From Sphingomonas sp. PP-CE-3A-406 (lineage in GTDB: Bacteria > Pseudomonadota > Alphaproteobacteria > Sphingomonadales > Sphingomonadaceae): a DNA stretch of 64,000 nucleotides. Of this stretch, positions 53,201 through 60,484 are shown piece after piece; position 1 is the first letter of the stretch; each line of letters opens with the position of its first letter. The notes below the pieces were generated by a model. That model was not told the DNA's origin. It saw only the letters and a list, made by a program, of their open reading frames with translations, and searched no databases. Made by a program: the position numbers and the translations under genes. Location of the stretch: the NCBI RefSeq assembly GCF_003688625.1, contig NZ_RCWY01000001.1, positions 1-64,000 on the forward strand, in the 5' to 3' direction.

Positions 53201-54825
53201 GTGCTGGCACGATTACGGCGACCGGCGGCGGTATCCGGCTCGACACGGCGACCGCGAGCGCCCTCACGCTCAAGGCGGCGGGCGATATCGGTGGGCGCAC
53301 CGGGGCCGGCGCGACGTTGGCGAGCACCGTCGGCGATCTCACCGTGACCGGCGACCGCGCGGTGACGCTGGCGGGGGCGACCTCGGCAGGCGATGCGACG
53401 ATCGGCGGTACCGATGTTCGGGTGTCGGGCGGGCTGAGTGCCGCCCGTGCGTTGCTGGTGCAGGCGCGCACCGCGTTGACGGTGGGCGACGCAACCGCGG
53501 GAAGTACGCTGTCGCTGACCGCGACCAACGGGCTGACCGCGCAGGCGCTGAGGGCCGGTGGCGATACCAGTCTGAAGGCGGGGGCCGCGTTGGCGACGGG
53601 CGCAATCGACACCGGTGGCGCGCTGTCGGTGACCGGCGGTGGCGATGTGTCGCTCGCGGCGAGCCGCACCAGCGGTGCCGCGACGATCGACGCGGTCGGG
53701 ACCGCGACGCTCGGCCAGATGATCGCGGGGCCTAGCCTGACGATCAAGGCCAGCGACGCCCGTCTATCGGGTATTCAGCGCGCCGCCGCGGTCGGGTTCG
53801 AGAACCGTACGGGCGATACCAGCGCGCTGCGGCTCGGCGACGGCACCGCCGCGGATGGCTTCCAATTGTCCGATGCCGAGATCAAGCTGGTCGAGGCCGA
53901 TGCGCTGACTTTCCGGCAAGGCACGGGCGCGGTCGAGATCGGCACGCTGGCGTTCGGCGCCGATGCGGGCCGCCGCACGGTCGACGTGCTGGGGACCGGG
54001 CGGATGACGATCGATGGCGTCGTCAGTGGTGCAGGGGCGGGGCGGATGTTCCGGTTCGGTGGCACGACCACGTCGGAGACCGATACCGCGTCCGCGATCC
54101 ACGTTGCGGCGACGAGCACGGCGGGCGGGCGCCTGTTGTTCGATACCGCCGATCTGGATCTGCGCGGCAACCGGATCGCGGTCGGGCTCGGCGCGGGGTT
54201 CCTCAACCTGCTGAACGACGATGCCACCGTCACGCAGGTCGTCGCAGGACTGGTAGGGAACGCCAATTCGGCGCTCTACAACGCCAATCTCGGCGGCGGC
54301 ACCTATGATCCGTCGGCCCCGACGACGGTTTCGGCACGCAGCCTGACGGTACGCTACGGCGACTATGCGCTGTTCCAGAATACCGGCGTCGCGCGCACCA
54401 ACACGGGTATCGTCCTGGGCGGCACCCCCACCGCACCGGTCAATCCGGCGCTCAGCCTGCGCCCGACCACCGCATCCAACACCTTTGCCGCGTTCGGCAC
54501 GATCAACGGCGTCGGCGCTACCGCGGCGGCGCTGTTGGGGCCGGACGCCGTGGCGCTGGGGAACGCCAACGTCTCTGCCACCCGGATCAACGGCTGCGTC
54601 GTGGGATCGGGCGCGGGTTGCCTCACCGCCATCGTGATCCAGCCGACCTTGCAGGTGTTCTCCGCGAGTCAGGCCGATCTGTTCGGATCGGTCGCCGATC
54701 TGACGGTGCCGTTCGATCCACTCGTCGGGGGCTCGAACGAGGAACTGCTGACCGGGCTGGCGGCACTGGCGCCGAAGCCCGATACCGATGGCTGCGTCGC
54801 CGGCAAGAAGGAGTCGTGCAAGTGA
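47251..54825 (+). CDS. Giant TpsA exoprotein (filamentous haemagglutinin-like)
   Basis: 2,524 residues. A signal peptide ends in VGWAQA. The TPS secretion domain (about 30-260) has the hallmark NPNG at 131-134 and a second conserved VAPKITSAGTL stretch. The rest is a long beta-helix of Gly/Ala/Thr/Val repeats (blocks like GDIAI, SGGTYAV). The mature protein has, as far as I can find, only four cysteines: two CX7C pairs at 2449/2457 and 2515/2523. Such C-terminal cysteine loops hold HMW1-type adhesins on the cell surface. GGGGAG lies before the ATG. Adhesin or surface filament; no toxin domain at the end. Confidence 0.9.
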   Translation: MSIPLYRRHIRRTLAISTVLASGCVPAVGWAQALPRPSDVRAVIPSPGGGNPTVTRSGSTLSVDLKATSTVIDWNGFNVPTGATAEFTDGRGVALARNIAVLNRDVSGSAAVTQILGTLKSDTNVAVWVFNPNGILVGSGAEINTGSLVLTTLKPDQANFLAGNDLGGSYGLGKGGGTAGDILVQSGATITLSSGNRGLIMVAPKITSAGTLIAGNQDVAFVTATEVTLNYAAGSPLSVTLDKGTSVAGTSQLVTGSVSGRNVVFALASKANVTDALLSVDASVTSASNGDNGIVLSAGRSGNGVTVGSTATETGGVVGIGGSGAWRAINDDVTLTANGAVALTGTLRSGGDVVVNAGGLASVAGAVTAGNDYRVAGTGVTLGRSTSVVQSAVDVVDITSTNGTLSGGAGLTLRANANGAGNNLMTLSTAGAAGGDIVFAKGSSIEGGPNLDSDVRIGVGVAGNAISLGDVSARGLLGAVGGGAYTNGLSVGGPLDLGDVTTRSALSLSSGGSLTAGVLTSGGAVTLNGTGAMGLAAVDASGDIALNGSGATTVSSGLVSRGASSDITIARDGAFTVTGAVTAGGILTIGTTAATAESTAIGGAVGARDISVVTSGAQTYGGAVRATGGLTATAGGAFTSSGAITAANTVTLTGASLGLNAVTSTNGDLTLVATSGGIAGIAPNGVRLTAGGALSATAANGAVTVASGTANGGVLRLTGSGGATAGSLTGSNDVIVDAGGSAAIVSGTVTAGRNYAVNGGSVSLGTTGSGPIGVVSQAARGAVTISGGAGGIIGLDRLTLQSNSDGAGSEALELAIADTTNGAIAFAPGTTLRGGSASQSDVVIRSGVAEGSVALGNVVARNLLGAVGTDTATSGLTRTSALSLGNATLTGPLSLSGAGLATGALTAGGVVTLTSSSTLTTGAISTADAVTAVAAGNLRIASARGVTGVTLTSTGGDVDVAGALSATAGPVTVVANVGAARLLGAVTAGGDYRVSGGSVTLGGVQAAVGAVSIAATAGTLTGASGLSLTSGSDGRTAQSLALSATGGIGFAANSVINGGLAQQGAVTVDGGANAITLGDVNGRSLVFNAGQPLTGALTTGDIAVVDGLSITGGAAGIRLGDVSVSSGGLAITAVDGGVNFGNAAVSGDLAVSGSRIDYRKIDANAVDLRSVGTSATGIAGGLIDASGPVTITATDGIGGVATGAITTKSNLTINSVGEIRLDSVDAGGTADLATLTNPADVLIVNGLTTVGKVTIASTRDIRAPFITSTGSSLALSAPNGDVTGYLPGTTIELNTGVDGGYTVDGGRAVRLGAVTGGPVSLRADTIEIGSISVGTNLVKLFADSGDLTIRNGIKAGLVDLRASGAVSVGGLIDASDAVTLTSTDRLSFGGIRGLSVTANSGGAITGGAIRSTGAIDLIGGSLRVGDLTSATGAITLQAVSGKLVTGDLTAVTGIGALARGDDLSVGAVTVSGGSANLASTAGDARLDSGSASGDIVLSAAGVAASPGAILAGGNYLVTGGTVLLGRNVTQEAGGRIAITATSGNIGAGDRLVLIANSGNGVAGDAMLLDAAGAIDLLGSRISVRNSGALGLRAGSGKTVTLGDIDAGLVGGIATAADGSRSVSTLFANDAAFTAGTIRAANLGIALSAGDLAIDAVTTTQATQLSTAAGAIRVGSITADTFAVDASDVLAGGAYASRGDNSVAAGSIGLTSLTASVGSTSAAARTGDIAIATVAAGSTATLTAPGAIGVRSITANALTLDAGGTVIGGTYAIKDATSVAGQSIRLAGLTSETGSITATARRDGIAIDQLAAGGGATLTAPGTIAIGGLTANTLTATGGGALSGGDFTTTGMASLTGRSIALTGVTTTQGSLTASATGGDLAIGRVTAGGLATLTGTGAVTVNGLTAGALAVDAGGGLSGGTYAVNGAASVAGQAVTLAGLTSDTGDVTATARAGDIAITRLVAGGAATATASGAVAIGEFGAKGAGTITATGGGIRLDTATASALTLKAAGDIGGRTGAGATLASTVGDLTVTGDRAVTLAGATSAGDATIGGTDVRVSGGLSAARALLVQARTALTVGDATAGSTLSLTATNGLTAQALRAGGDTSLKAGAALATGAIDTGGALSVTGGGDVSLAASRTSGAATIDAVGTATLGQMIAGPSLTIKASDARLSGIQRAAAVGFENRTGDTSALRLGDGTAADGFQLSDAEIKLVEADALTFRQGTGAVEIGTLAFGADAGRRTVDVLGTGRMTIDGVVSGAGAGRMFRFGGTTTSETDTASAIHVAATSTAGGRLLFDTADLDLRGNRIAVGLGAGFLNLLNDDATVTQVVAGLVGNANSALYNANLGGGTYDPSAPTTVSARSLTVRYGDYALFQNTGVARTNTGIVLGGTPTAPVNPALSLRPTTASNTFAAFGTINGVGATAAALLGPDAVALGNANVSATRINGCVVGSGAGCLTAIVIQPTLQVFSASQADLFGSVADLTVPFDPLVGGSNEELLTGLAALAPKPDTDGCVAGKKESCK

Positions 54826-57800
54826 TCCGATCGATGGCGCGCCCGCGTCTTGTGGCGGGCGCCGCTCTGACGAGCGTTGCCATGTTGTTGGCATCGTGTG
54901 CGACGGTGCGCGCGCCTGACCGGCCGGACGTCGTCACCCTCGGTCGCAACCCGAGCGGCGAGCCTTGCGTCGCATCGCGCAACTGGTCCGATCCTGCCGT
55001 GCCCGATCCGTTCGCGCGGGCCTATGCCATCACCTGTCGCGGCGTCACCGCCAGTCGTCCGGTCGGCAGCATCCGCATCGTCCCGGCAACCCCGGCGGCG
55101 ATGACGCCGATCGATGCGGTGCTCGACTGCGGACCGGTGTCGCCGATGACGATCGCGGCCGGTGCGGTGCAGGTCAGGCGCTGCAACGACCGCGCGCTGG
55201 GGACCGCGACGATCCGGATCGACATGCCGGTGGGCGAGACGATGCTGGTCGCGGATGCGCCGCCGTCGCTGCTCGGGCAGCTTGAGGAAGCGGTTGCGAT
55301 TCTGGCGGGCACGAAGCGGCCGAGCGCGGACGCGATGCGGCCGATCGCGCCGACGATCGATCTCGCGGGGGTCGCGCCGGGGCGCACGACATCGTCGGGG
55401 GCGTCGACCACGACCACCGCAGGCGTGTTCGATCCCGCGACCGCACTCGGCGAGGGCATCGGCTTCAACCACCGTGGCCTCCATGTCGAAGCGTCGCGCG
55501 TTCTGAACGACGCGCTCAGCCGCGTATCGACCACCGCCGATCCGGCGATGCGCGTCGACTTGTTGCTTGAGGCGGGGCTGGCCGATTCGAACATCCGCTT
55601 CAACGACGCGGCCAAGGAGCATTTCGACGAGGCCGATGCGGTCATGGCGGCGTCGCCGGCCAACCGGTCGCTGTTCCTGATGCGCAAGCGCGATGCGTAC
55701 CGCGCCCTCGACCTGATCAACCGGCACGCTTTCCGCGAAGCCGCCGACATGCTGAGCCAGTCGACCGGTGCGGCGGTTGCCGCGAAGGATCCGCTGCTGG
55801 ATCCGGCGACGCTGCGTCAGTTGAACCAGCCGCGCTCGAATGCTGCCGATGCGGTCAGCGCGATCGCGGTACCCGATACCGCCGACCTGGCGCAGCTGGT
55901 GCTCGATATCCAGGCGAAGTGGGCGCTCAGCGTCGCACGGCTCGCGCTGGGCGACGATGCGGGGGCGCTCGCCGCGATCGATGCGGCGGCGCGGTCCTAT
56001 CGCCCGCTCGAGAACGAGCGGATCAATCCGTCGCAAATCCTGTGGCTGAGCGCGCGGATCGAGCGGCAGCGCGCGCGCCTGCTCGCGCGGGCAGGCAAGT
56101 CGGGGGCGGCGCTCGATGCGTTCGATTCCGCGCTGGTCAACCTAAAGCGCGGCGCGCTGGCGACCGGCGGGACCGGTGCCGAGCCCGCGATCGCGCAGGC
56201 CGAACTGGAACGCGCCAGCCTGTTCGCGCGCACCAGCGCACCGCGGGCGGCGGTGCGGACCGAATATGCCCACGCGATCGACGCGATGATCGATGCAGAT
56301 GTCGACACGCTGGCGACGTCGAACGGCATGGAGGAATATCTCGACCTGCTGGTCCGGGAGGCCGCGACCACGCCGCAGGCGGATACGTTCGCCCGGTTCT
56401 TCCGTGCGGTGCAGGCGACCGGCGAGCCGGCGATCGCACGACAGGTCAGCCAGCTGCAGACGGTGGTGACCGCCGACCCTGCCACCGGTGCGCTGGTCCG
56501 CGAACGCGGCGAGCTGGAGCGCGAGGTCACGCGGCTTCGCTATGCGATCTCGGCGAAATCGAGTGATGTGGCCGTGCCCGGGGCCAACGCCGGCGTGAAA
56601 ACCCCGTCGAGCGATCTGGGCGCCGCGCGCGCCGCCGCCGAGCAACGGCTGCTCGACGTCGAGGCGAAGCTCGCCAGCGATCCGCGTTATCGGACGGTCG
56701 ACGATCAGCCGGTCACGATCGAGGCGGTGCGCGCGGCTTTGAAGCCCGGCGAGGTGTTCCTGAAGCTGACGACGCTCAATCGCCGGATCTACGGCATGAT
56801 CGTGAGCGCGGACCGGACCTATATCTACGCGATCGCAGCCGACGCTGCGTCGAAGCAGGCGGTCGACGCACTGGCGTCGCAGGTTCGCGGGTCGATCGAC
56901 GGGGCGTTGTCGCAGGGCAAGCTCGTGCCGTTCGACGACGCGGCCGCCTATGCGCTGTTCCGCCTGGTCGCGGGGCCGGCCGAGCCGATCCTGGCATCGG
57001 CACGGGCGCTCGTCGTCGATCCGTCGGGGCCGCTCGAACGGCTGCCCGCGGGTGTGCTCGTCAAGCGCTATGACAAGGCGGCGGTGCGCGAGACACCGTT
57101 CGATTTCTCGCGCACTGCGTTCCTCGCGGCGGACACCGCGATCTCGACGGCGCTGTCGCCGCGATCGTTCCTGGTGGCGCGCGCGTTGCCGCCGTCGCGT
57201 GCGCACAATCCGTTTCTCGGGTTCGGCCAGCACCGTCCGACCGCGTTCGGACTCGGCGAGGCGGGGCGGATGATCAAGGTCGGCTTCGGCTGTACGGTCG
57301 GCGCCGGCCAGCTCGGGATGCTGTCGCAGGCGATCAAGCCGATCAGCGATCACGAACTGACCGTCGCGTCCGATGCGCTGGGCGTGCCGGGCGCGCCGCA
57401 GATGACCGGCGCGGCGTTCAGCGATACCGGCGTCGAGGCACGCGCCGATCTCGACCAGTATGAGGTGCTGCACTTCGCGACGCATGGTCTTGAGGAAGGG
57501 CAATGGGGCTGTGCGATGTCGCCGCCCGCGCTGGTCACGTCGTTCGGCGATGCGGAGTCGGACGGCCTGCTGAGCTTCTCGGAGATCGCCGGGCTGCATC
57601 TCGACGCGAACCTCGTCGTGCTGTCGGCCTGCGATACCGCGAGCGGCGTCCGCGATCAGGAACTCGCGCGCCGGTCCGGTCAGGAGGAGTCGGGCTCGAC
57701 GCTCGAAGGATTGGTCCGTGCGTTCCTGACCGCGAATGCGCGATCGGTGCTCGCCACCTATTGGCAAGTCTCGGCGGAGCGCGAGAGCGAGGAGTTCATC

Positions 57801-58013
57801 AAGGTGTTCTATGGCGCGGCACGGACCAAGACGATCGGGGGCGCGCTCCAGGATGCACAGCGCGATCTGATCCGCCAGCCGACCTATTCGCACCCGTTCT
57901 ACTGGGCGCCGTATTTCCTCGTCGGCGACGGGAGCAAGACGATGTTGTCGCAGCCGGCGGGGCAACCGCTTGGCCAACCGGTGCGCGCGCCGATCGTCAC
58001 CGCCCAGCGATGA
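54822..58013 (+). CDS. CHAT-domain (caspase-like) lipoprotein
   Basis: 1,063 residues. GTG start overlapping the TpsA stop (GTGA), with GGAG 9 bases upstream. Lipobox LLASC makes Cys26 the lipid anchor. The middle (about 200-640) is helical with TPR-like pairs (LLEAGLADSNIRFNDAAKEH, SALVNLKRGA). The C-terminal CHAT domain (about 700-1050) keeps both catalytic residues: H888 in HFATHG and C937 in VLSACDTASG, plus SVLATYWQVSAE. So a cysteine protease at the outer membrane or periplasmic side is expected. Its target may be the TpsA filament or TpsB. Confidence 0.88.
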   Translation: MIRSMARPRLVAGAALTSVAMLLASCATVRAPDRPDVVTLGRNPSGEPCVASRNWSDPAVPDPFARAYAITCRGVTASRPVGSIRIVPATPAAMTPIDAVLDCGPVSPMTIAAGAVQVRRCNDRALGTATIRIDMPVGETMLVADAPPSLLGQLEEAVAILAGTKRPSADAMRPIAPTIDLAGVAPGRTTSSGASTTTTAGVFDPATALGEGIGFNHRGLHVEASRVLNDALSRVSTTADPAMRVDLLLEAGLADSNIRFNDAAKEHFDEADAVMAASPANRSLFLMRKRDAYRALDLINRHAFREAADMLSQSTGAAVAAKDPLLDPATLRQLNQPRSNAADAVSAIAVPDTADLAQLVLDIQAKWALSVARLALGDDAGALAAIDAAARSYRPLENERINPSQILWLSARIERQRARLLARAGKSGAALDAFDSALVNLKRGALATGGTGAEPAIAQAELERASLFARTSAPRAAVRTEYAHAIDAMIDADVDTLATSNGMEEYLDLLVREAATTPQADTFARFFRAVQATGEPAIARQVSQLQTVVTADPATGALVRERGELEREVTRLRYAISAKSSDVAVPGANAGVKTPSSDLGAARAAAEQRLLDVEAKLASDPRYRTVDDQPVTIEAVRAALKPGEVFLKLTTLNRRIYGMIVSADRTYIYAIAADAASKQAVDALASQVRGSIDGALSQGKLVPFDDAAAYALFRLVAGPAEPILASARALVVDPSGPLERLPAGVLVKRYDKAAVRETPFDFSRTAFLAADTAISTALSPRSFLVARALPPSRAHNPFLGFGQHRPTAFGLGEAGRMIKVGFGCTVGAGQLGMLSQAIKPISDHELTVASDALGVPGAPQMTGAAFSDTGVEARADLDQYEVLHFATHGLEEGQWGCAMSPPALVTSFGDAESDGLLSFSEIAGLHLDANLVVLSACDTASGVRDQELARRSGQEESGSTLEGLVRAFLTANARSVLATYWQVSAERESEEFIKVFYGAARTKTIGGALQDAQRDLIRQPTYSHPFYWAPYFLVGDGSKTMLSQPAGQPLGQPVRAPIVTAQR

Positions 58014-58852
58014 GCGTTCCGGGTGCAGCGAAAGGCTCGCCCGTGAACGTGGCGGCGACGGCGATTGCCGGTTTGGCGGCGGCCGCGCTGGTCGTCGGTC
58101 TCGGGCCCCAGCTGATTGCTGCGTCAGGGGTGATCGGGGCGGACGGGGTCTACGGCGAGACCGTGTTCACGTTGGCGATCTTCGTGCCGCTCCTCGTGAT
58201 GGCGATCGTCGGCGGCCGATTGACGGGAATCCCGACGTTGAACCTTGGCACGCGTCCGGGAGCAAGGCTCGCGCAGGGTGCGGCGATCGGTTTCGGCGGC
58301 CTGTTGCTCGCGATCGGCTACGCGGCGATCGCAGGAACGCTCGTTCGAGGTGCGGGCGCGCCGCTGCCGATCGCGCCGCTGGCGATCGGGGCGGTCGTCG
58401 TCCTGGTCCAGGTCACTGCGGAGGAAACCTATTTTCGCGGCTGGCTGCAACCGCTGGTCGCGACCGCCTGGGGTACGCGGATCGCGGTGCCGGTGGTCGC
58501 GATCGGTTTTGCGCTGCTCCATGTGGCGGGCGGCCTGCGCGGACCGATCGAACTGCTCAACCTGTTTGTCGGCGGGCTGGTGTTCGGATTGCTGGCGGCG
58601 CGCGGTGGCGGGCTTGCCGGCGCGATCGGCGCGCATATGGCGTGGAATGGTGCGGAGCAGCTCGGGTTCGGGCTCGATCCCAACCCGGGTATCGGCGGCT
58701 ATGGCGCGCTGGTCGACTACGATCTGGTGGGCAAGGCATTATGGGGCGGATCCGACGCGGGGCTGAATGCGAGCGTCGCGATGACGATCGGCCTCCTCTC
58801 GCTGCTGGTGCCGCTAGTCCTGCTTTTGCGAAATCGTCCCACACGATCCTGA
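58010..58852 (+). CDS. CPBP-family intramembrane metalloprotease
   Basis: 280 residues with six to eight membrane helices. The family motif EETYFRGWL (Glu-Glu-x-x-x-Arg) and two later histidine motifs, FALLHVAGG and GAHMAWNG, are intact. Members cut prenylated or membrane peptides and often act on exported or self-immunity peptides. The ATG overlaps the CHAT gene stop (ATGA), so it is the last gene of the two-partner secretion operon. The substrate is unknown. Confidence 0.88.
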   Translation: MSVPGAAKGSPVNVAATAIAGLAAAALVVGLGPQLIAASGVIGADGVYGETVFTLAIFVPLLVMAIVGGRLTGIPTLNLGTRPGARLAQGAAIGFGGLLLAIGYAAIAGTLVRGAGAPLPIAPLAIGAVVVLVQVTAEETYFRGWLQPLVATAWGTRIAVPVVAIGFALLHVAGGLRGPIELLNLFVGGLVFGLLAARGGGLAGAIGAHMAWNGAEQLGFGLDPNPGIGGYGALVDYDLVGKALWGGSDAGLNASVAMTIGLLSLLVPLVLLLRNRPTRS

Positions 58853-58872
58853 GCCTCAGTTGGGCCTGAGCG

Positions 58873-60357
58873 TCAGTTGGCGGCGCTTCGACGGGCATCG
58901 ACGCGGTCGCGCAGGGCGTCGAACGCCTTCAGCGCCGCACCGGTCAGGGTCTCGCTGCTCTTACCCATCTGGAGCGCGAGCGGGTCGGTCGGTTGGCCAT
59001 CGATATGCACCTCATAGTGGAGATGCGGCCCGGTCGAGCGCCCGGTGGTGCCGACCTCGCCGATCTGCCGCCCTTGCACGACGCGTGCGCCCACGATGAT
59101 GCCGGGCAGGATCCGGTTCATGTGGAGGTAGAGCGTCTCCCAGCCATTGTCGTGGCGCAGCTTCACGAAGTTGCCGTTCGGCCCCTTCAAGCCGGCGAAC
59201 TCGACCACCGCGTCGCCCGAGGCGAAGATCGGTGTGCCCGTCGGCGCGGCAAAATCGGTGCCGCGGTGCAGTTTCATGAAGCCCAGCACGGGGTGTTCGC
59301 GCATACCGAACGGCGAGGATATCCGCGCGCCGTCGATCGGCGTCCGCATCAGCGTGCGGACCGTGCTGCGACCGTTGGCATCGTACCATTTGGGCCCGGC
59401 CGGACCCTTTTGGCCCGGCGCATCCTTCTGCCCCGGCGCATCCTTCTGCCCCGGCGGAGTGAACCGGTAGAGCGCGCGCGATTTCGCGGCGGTCTCGAGC
59501 GAGGCGTAGACGAGGACCGGGACGCCGACCGGGTTTCCCGCCGCATTGTAGCGCTGTTCGAACCCCGCCTCGAAGATGTCACCGGGCGCGACTTCGCGCT
59601 GGAGATCGAAATCGAACGCGAAGGCGTTGGCGAAGTCGCTGACCAGCGTGTCGTTGATCCCCGCCGCGACCGCCGCGCTGTAGAAATCGCGCGCATCGAG
59701 CTCGCCGCGGACGATCGTCAGCCGCTGGACCAGATGCGCGGACAGGATCTGCTGCGTGAAGCCGCCAGCACCGCGCGCCAACGCGATCCCCGCGCCGTCT
59801 TCGCGGGTGGCGTCGAGATGGACGAGATGGCCGGACTCGATATCGAACACGAGGCGGACGTCGTCGCTCCCCGCACCCAGCGGGCCGCGCGCGCGCGTCG
59901 CGGCGTCGTTGGCTTCGGTCGCGTCGACCCCTGCCGCGACGAGGCTCGGGCCGATCGCGTCGGCACCGGCGACGGTGAGGATGCGACGACTGGCGGCAAC
60001 CGCTGTGGGACTCGCGGACGCCGTGGTTGCTGCGACTGATTGCGGTCCCGCTGCGGGCTGGCGATCCAGCATGGCCCAGACCGCACCGCCCGACGCGATG
60101 GCGACACCCGCCAGGATCGCCGGACCGAGCTGCGCTACCGCCTTGGGGAAGGCGTGCGCCGGCGCTGGCGACGGTGGCGTCGGCGACGTTGGCTGTTGTT
60201 CCGGCGCGGGCCGAGGATCGCTTTTCCCCCAGCTTCGCGGATCGAACGACGGGGACTGGGGCGTCGACCTGGGCGACGGCACGGGCGGCGCAGTTGGTCG
60301 GCCTATATCCCAGCTTCGGGGATCGAACGACAGGTCGTCATCGTCGCTGTCGTTCAA
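58873..60357 (-). CDS. Membrane-anchored M23 metallopeptidase with cytoplasmic FDPRSW repeats
   Basis: 494 residues. The acidic N-terminus has the motif SFDPRSW twice (about 10-16 and 37-43), then a Pro-rich stretch and one membrane helix (about 78-97). The periplasmic part carries LysM/OapA-like spacer domains, a short QKDAPG repeat and a C-terminal M23 domain with HRGTDFAAPTGTP and HLHYEVHIDG, the zinc ligands. It should cut peptidoglycan cross-links. Next to tssK it may open the wall for the apparatus. The start is taken as a TTG with weak support. Confidence 0.85.
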   Translation of the reverse strand: MNDSDDDDLSFDPRSWDIGRPTAPPVPSPRSTPQSPSFDPRSWGKSDPRPAPEQQPTSPTPPSPAPAHAFPKAVAQLGPAILAGVAIASGGAVWAMLDRQPAAGPQSVAATTASASPTAVAASRRILTVAGADAIGPSLVAAGVDATEANDAATRARGPLGAGSDDVRLVFDIESGHLVHLDATREDGAGIALARGAGGFTQQILSAHLVQRLTIVRGELDARDFYSAAVAAGINDTLVSDFANAFAFDFDLQREVAPGDIFEAGFEQRYNAAGNPVGVPVLVYASLETAAKSRALYRFTPPGQKDAPGQKDAPGQKGPAGPKWYDANGRSTVRTLMRTPIDGARISSPFGMREHPVLGFMKLHRGTDFAAPTGTPIFASGDAVVEFAGLKGPNGNFVKLRHDNGWETLYLHMNRILPGIIVGARVVQGRQIGEVGTTGRSTGPHLHYEVHIDGQPTDPLALQMGKSSETLTGAALKAFDALRDRVDARRSAAN

Positions 60358-60484
60358 TCCAAATCGCCTTCAAAACTGCGCGTGCGAAGAAAGTTATTGT
60401 CTGAAAGCCTCGCGGGCGCAATAACCGCAAGTGTTTCCTAGTGGCGCACCGTGTGCCCTGACGTAACGAAACGGGGGCGGATCA
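60358..60484. promoter_or_regulatory. Divergent spacer before tssK
   Basis: 127 bases between the leftward M23 gene and tssK. The promoter of the tssKLM operon should lie here. ACGGGGGCGG upstream of the TTG is the likely tssK ribosome site. Confidence 0.4.
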
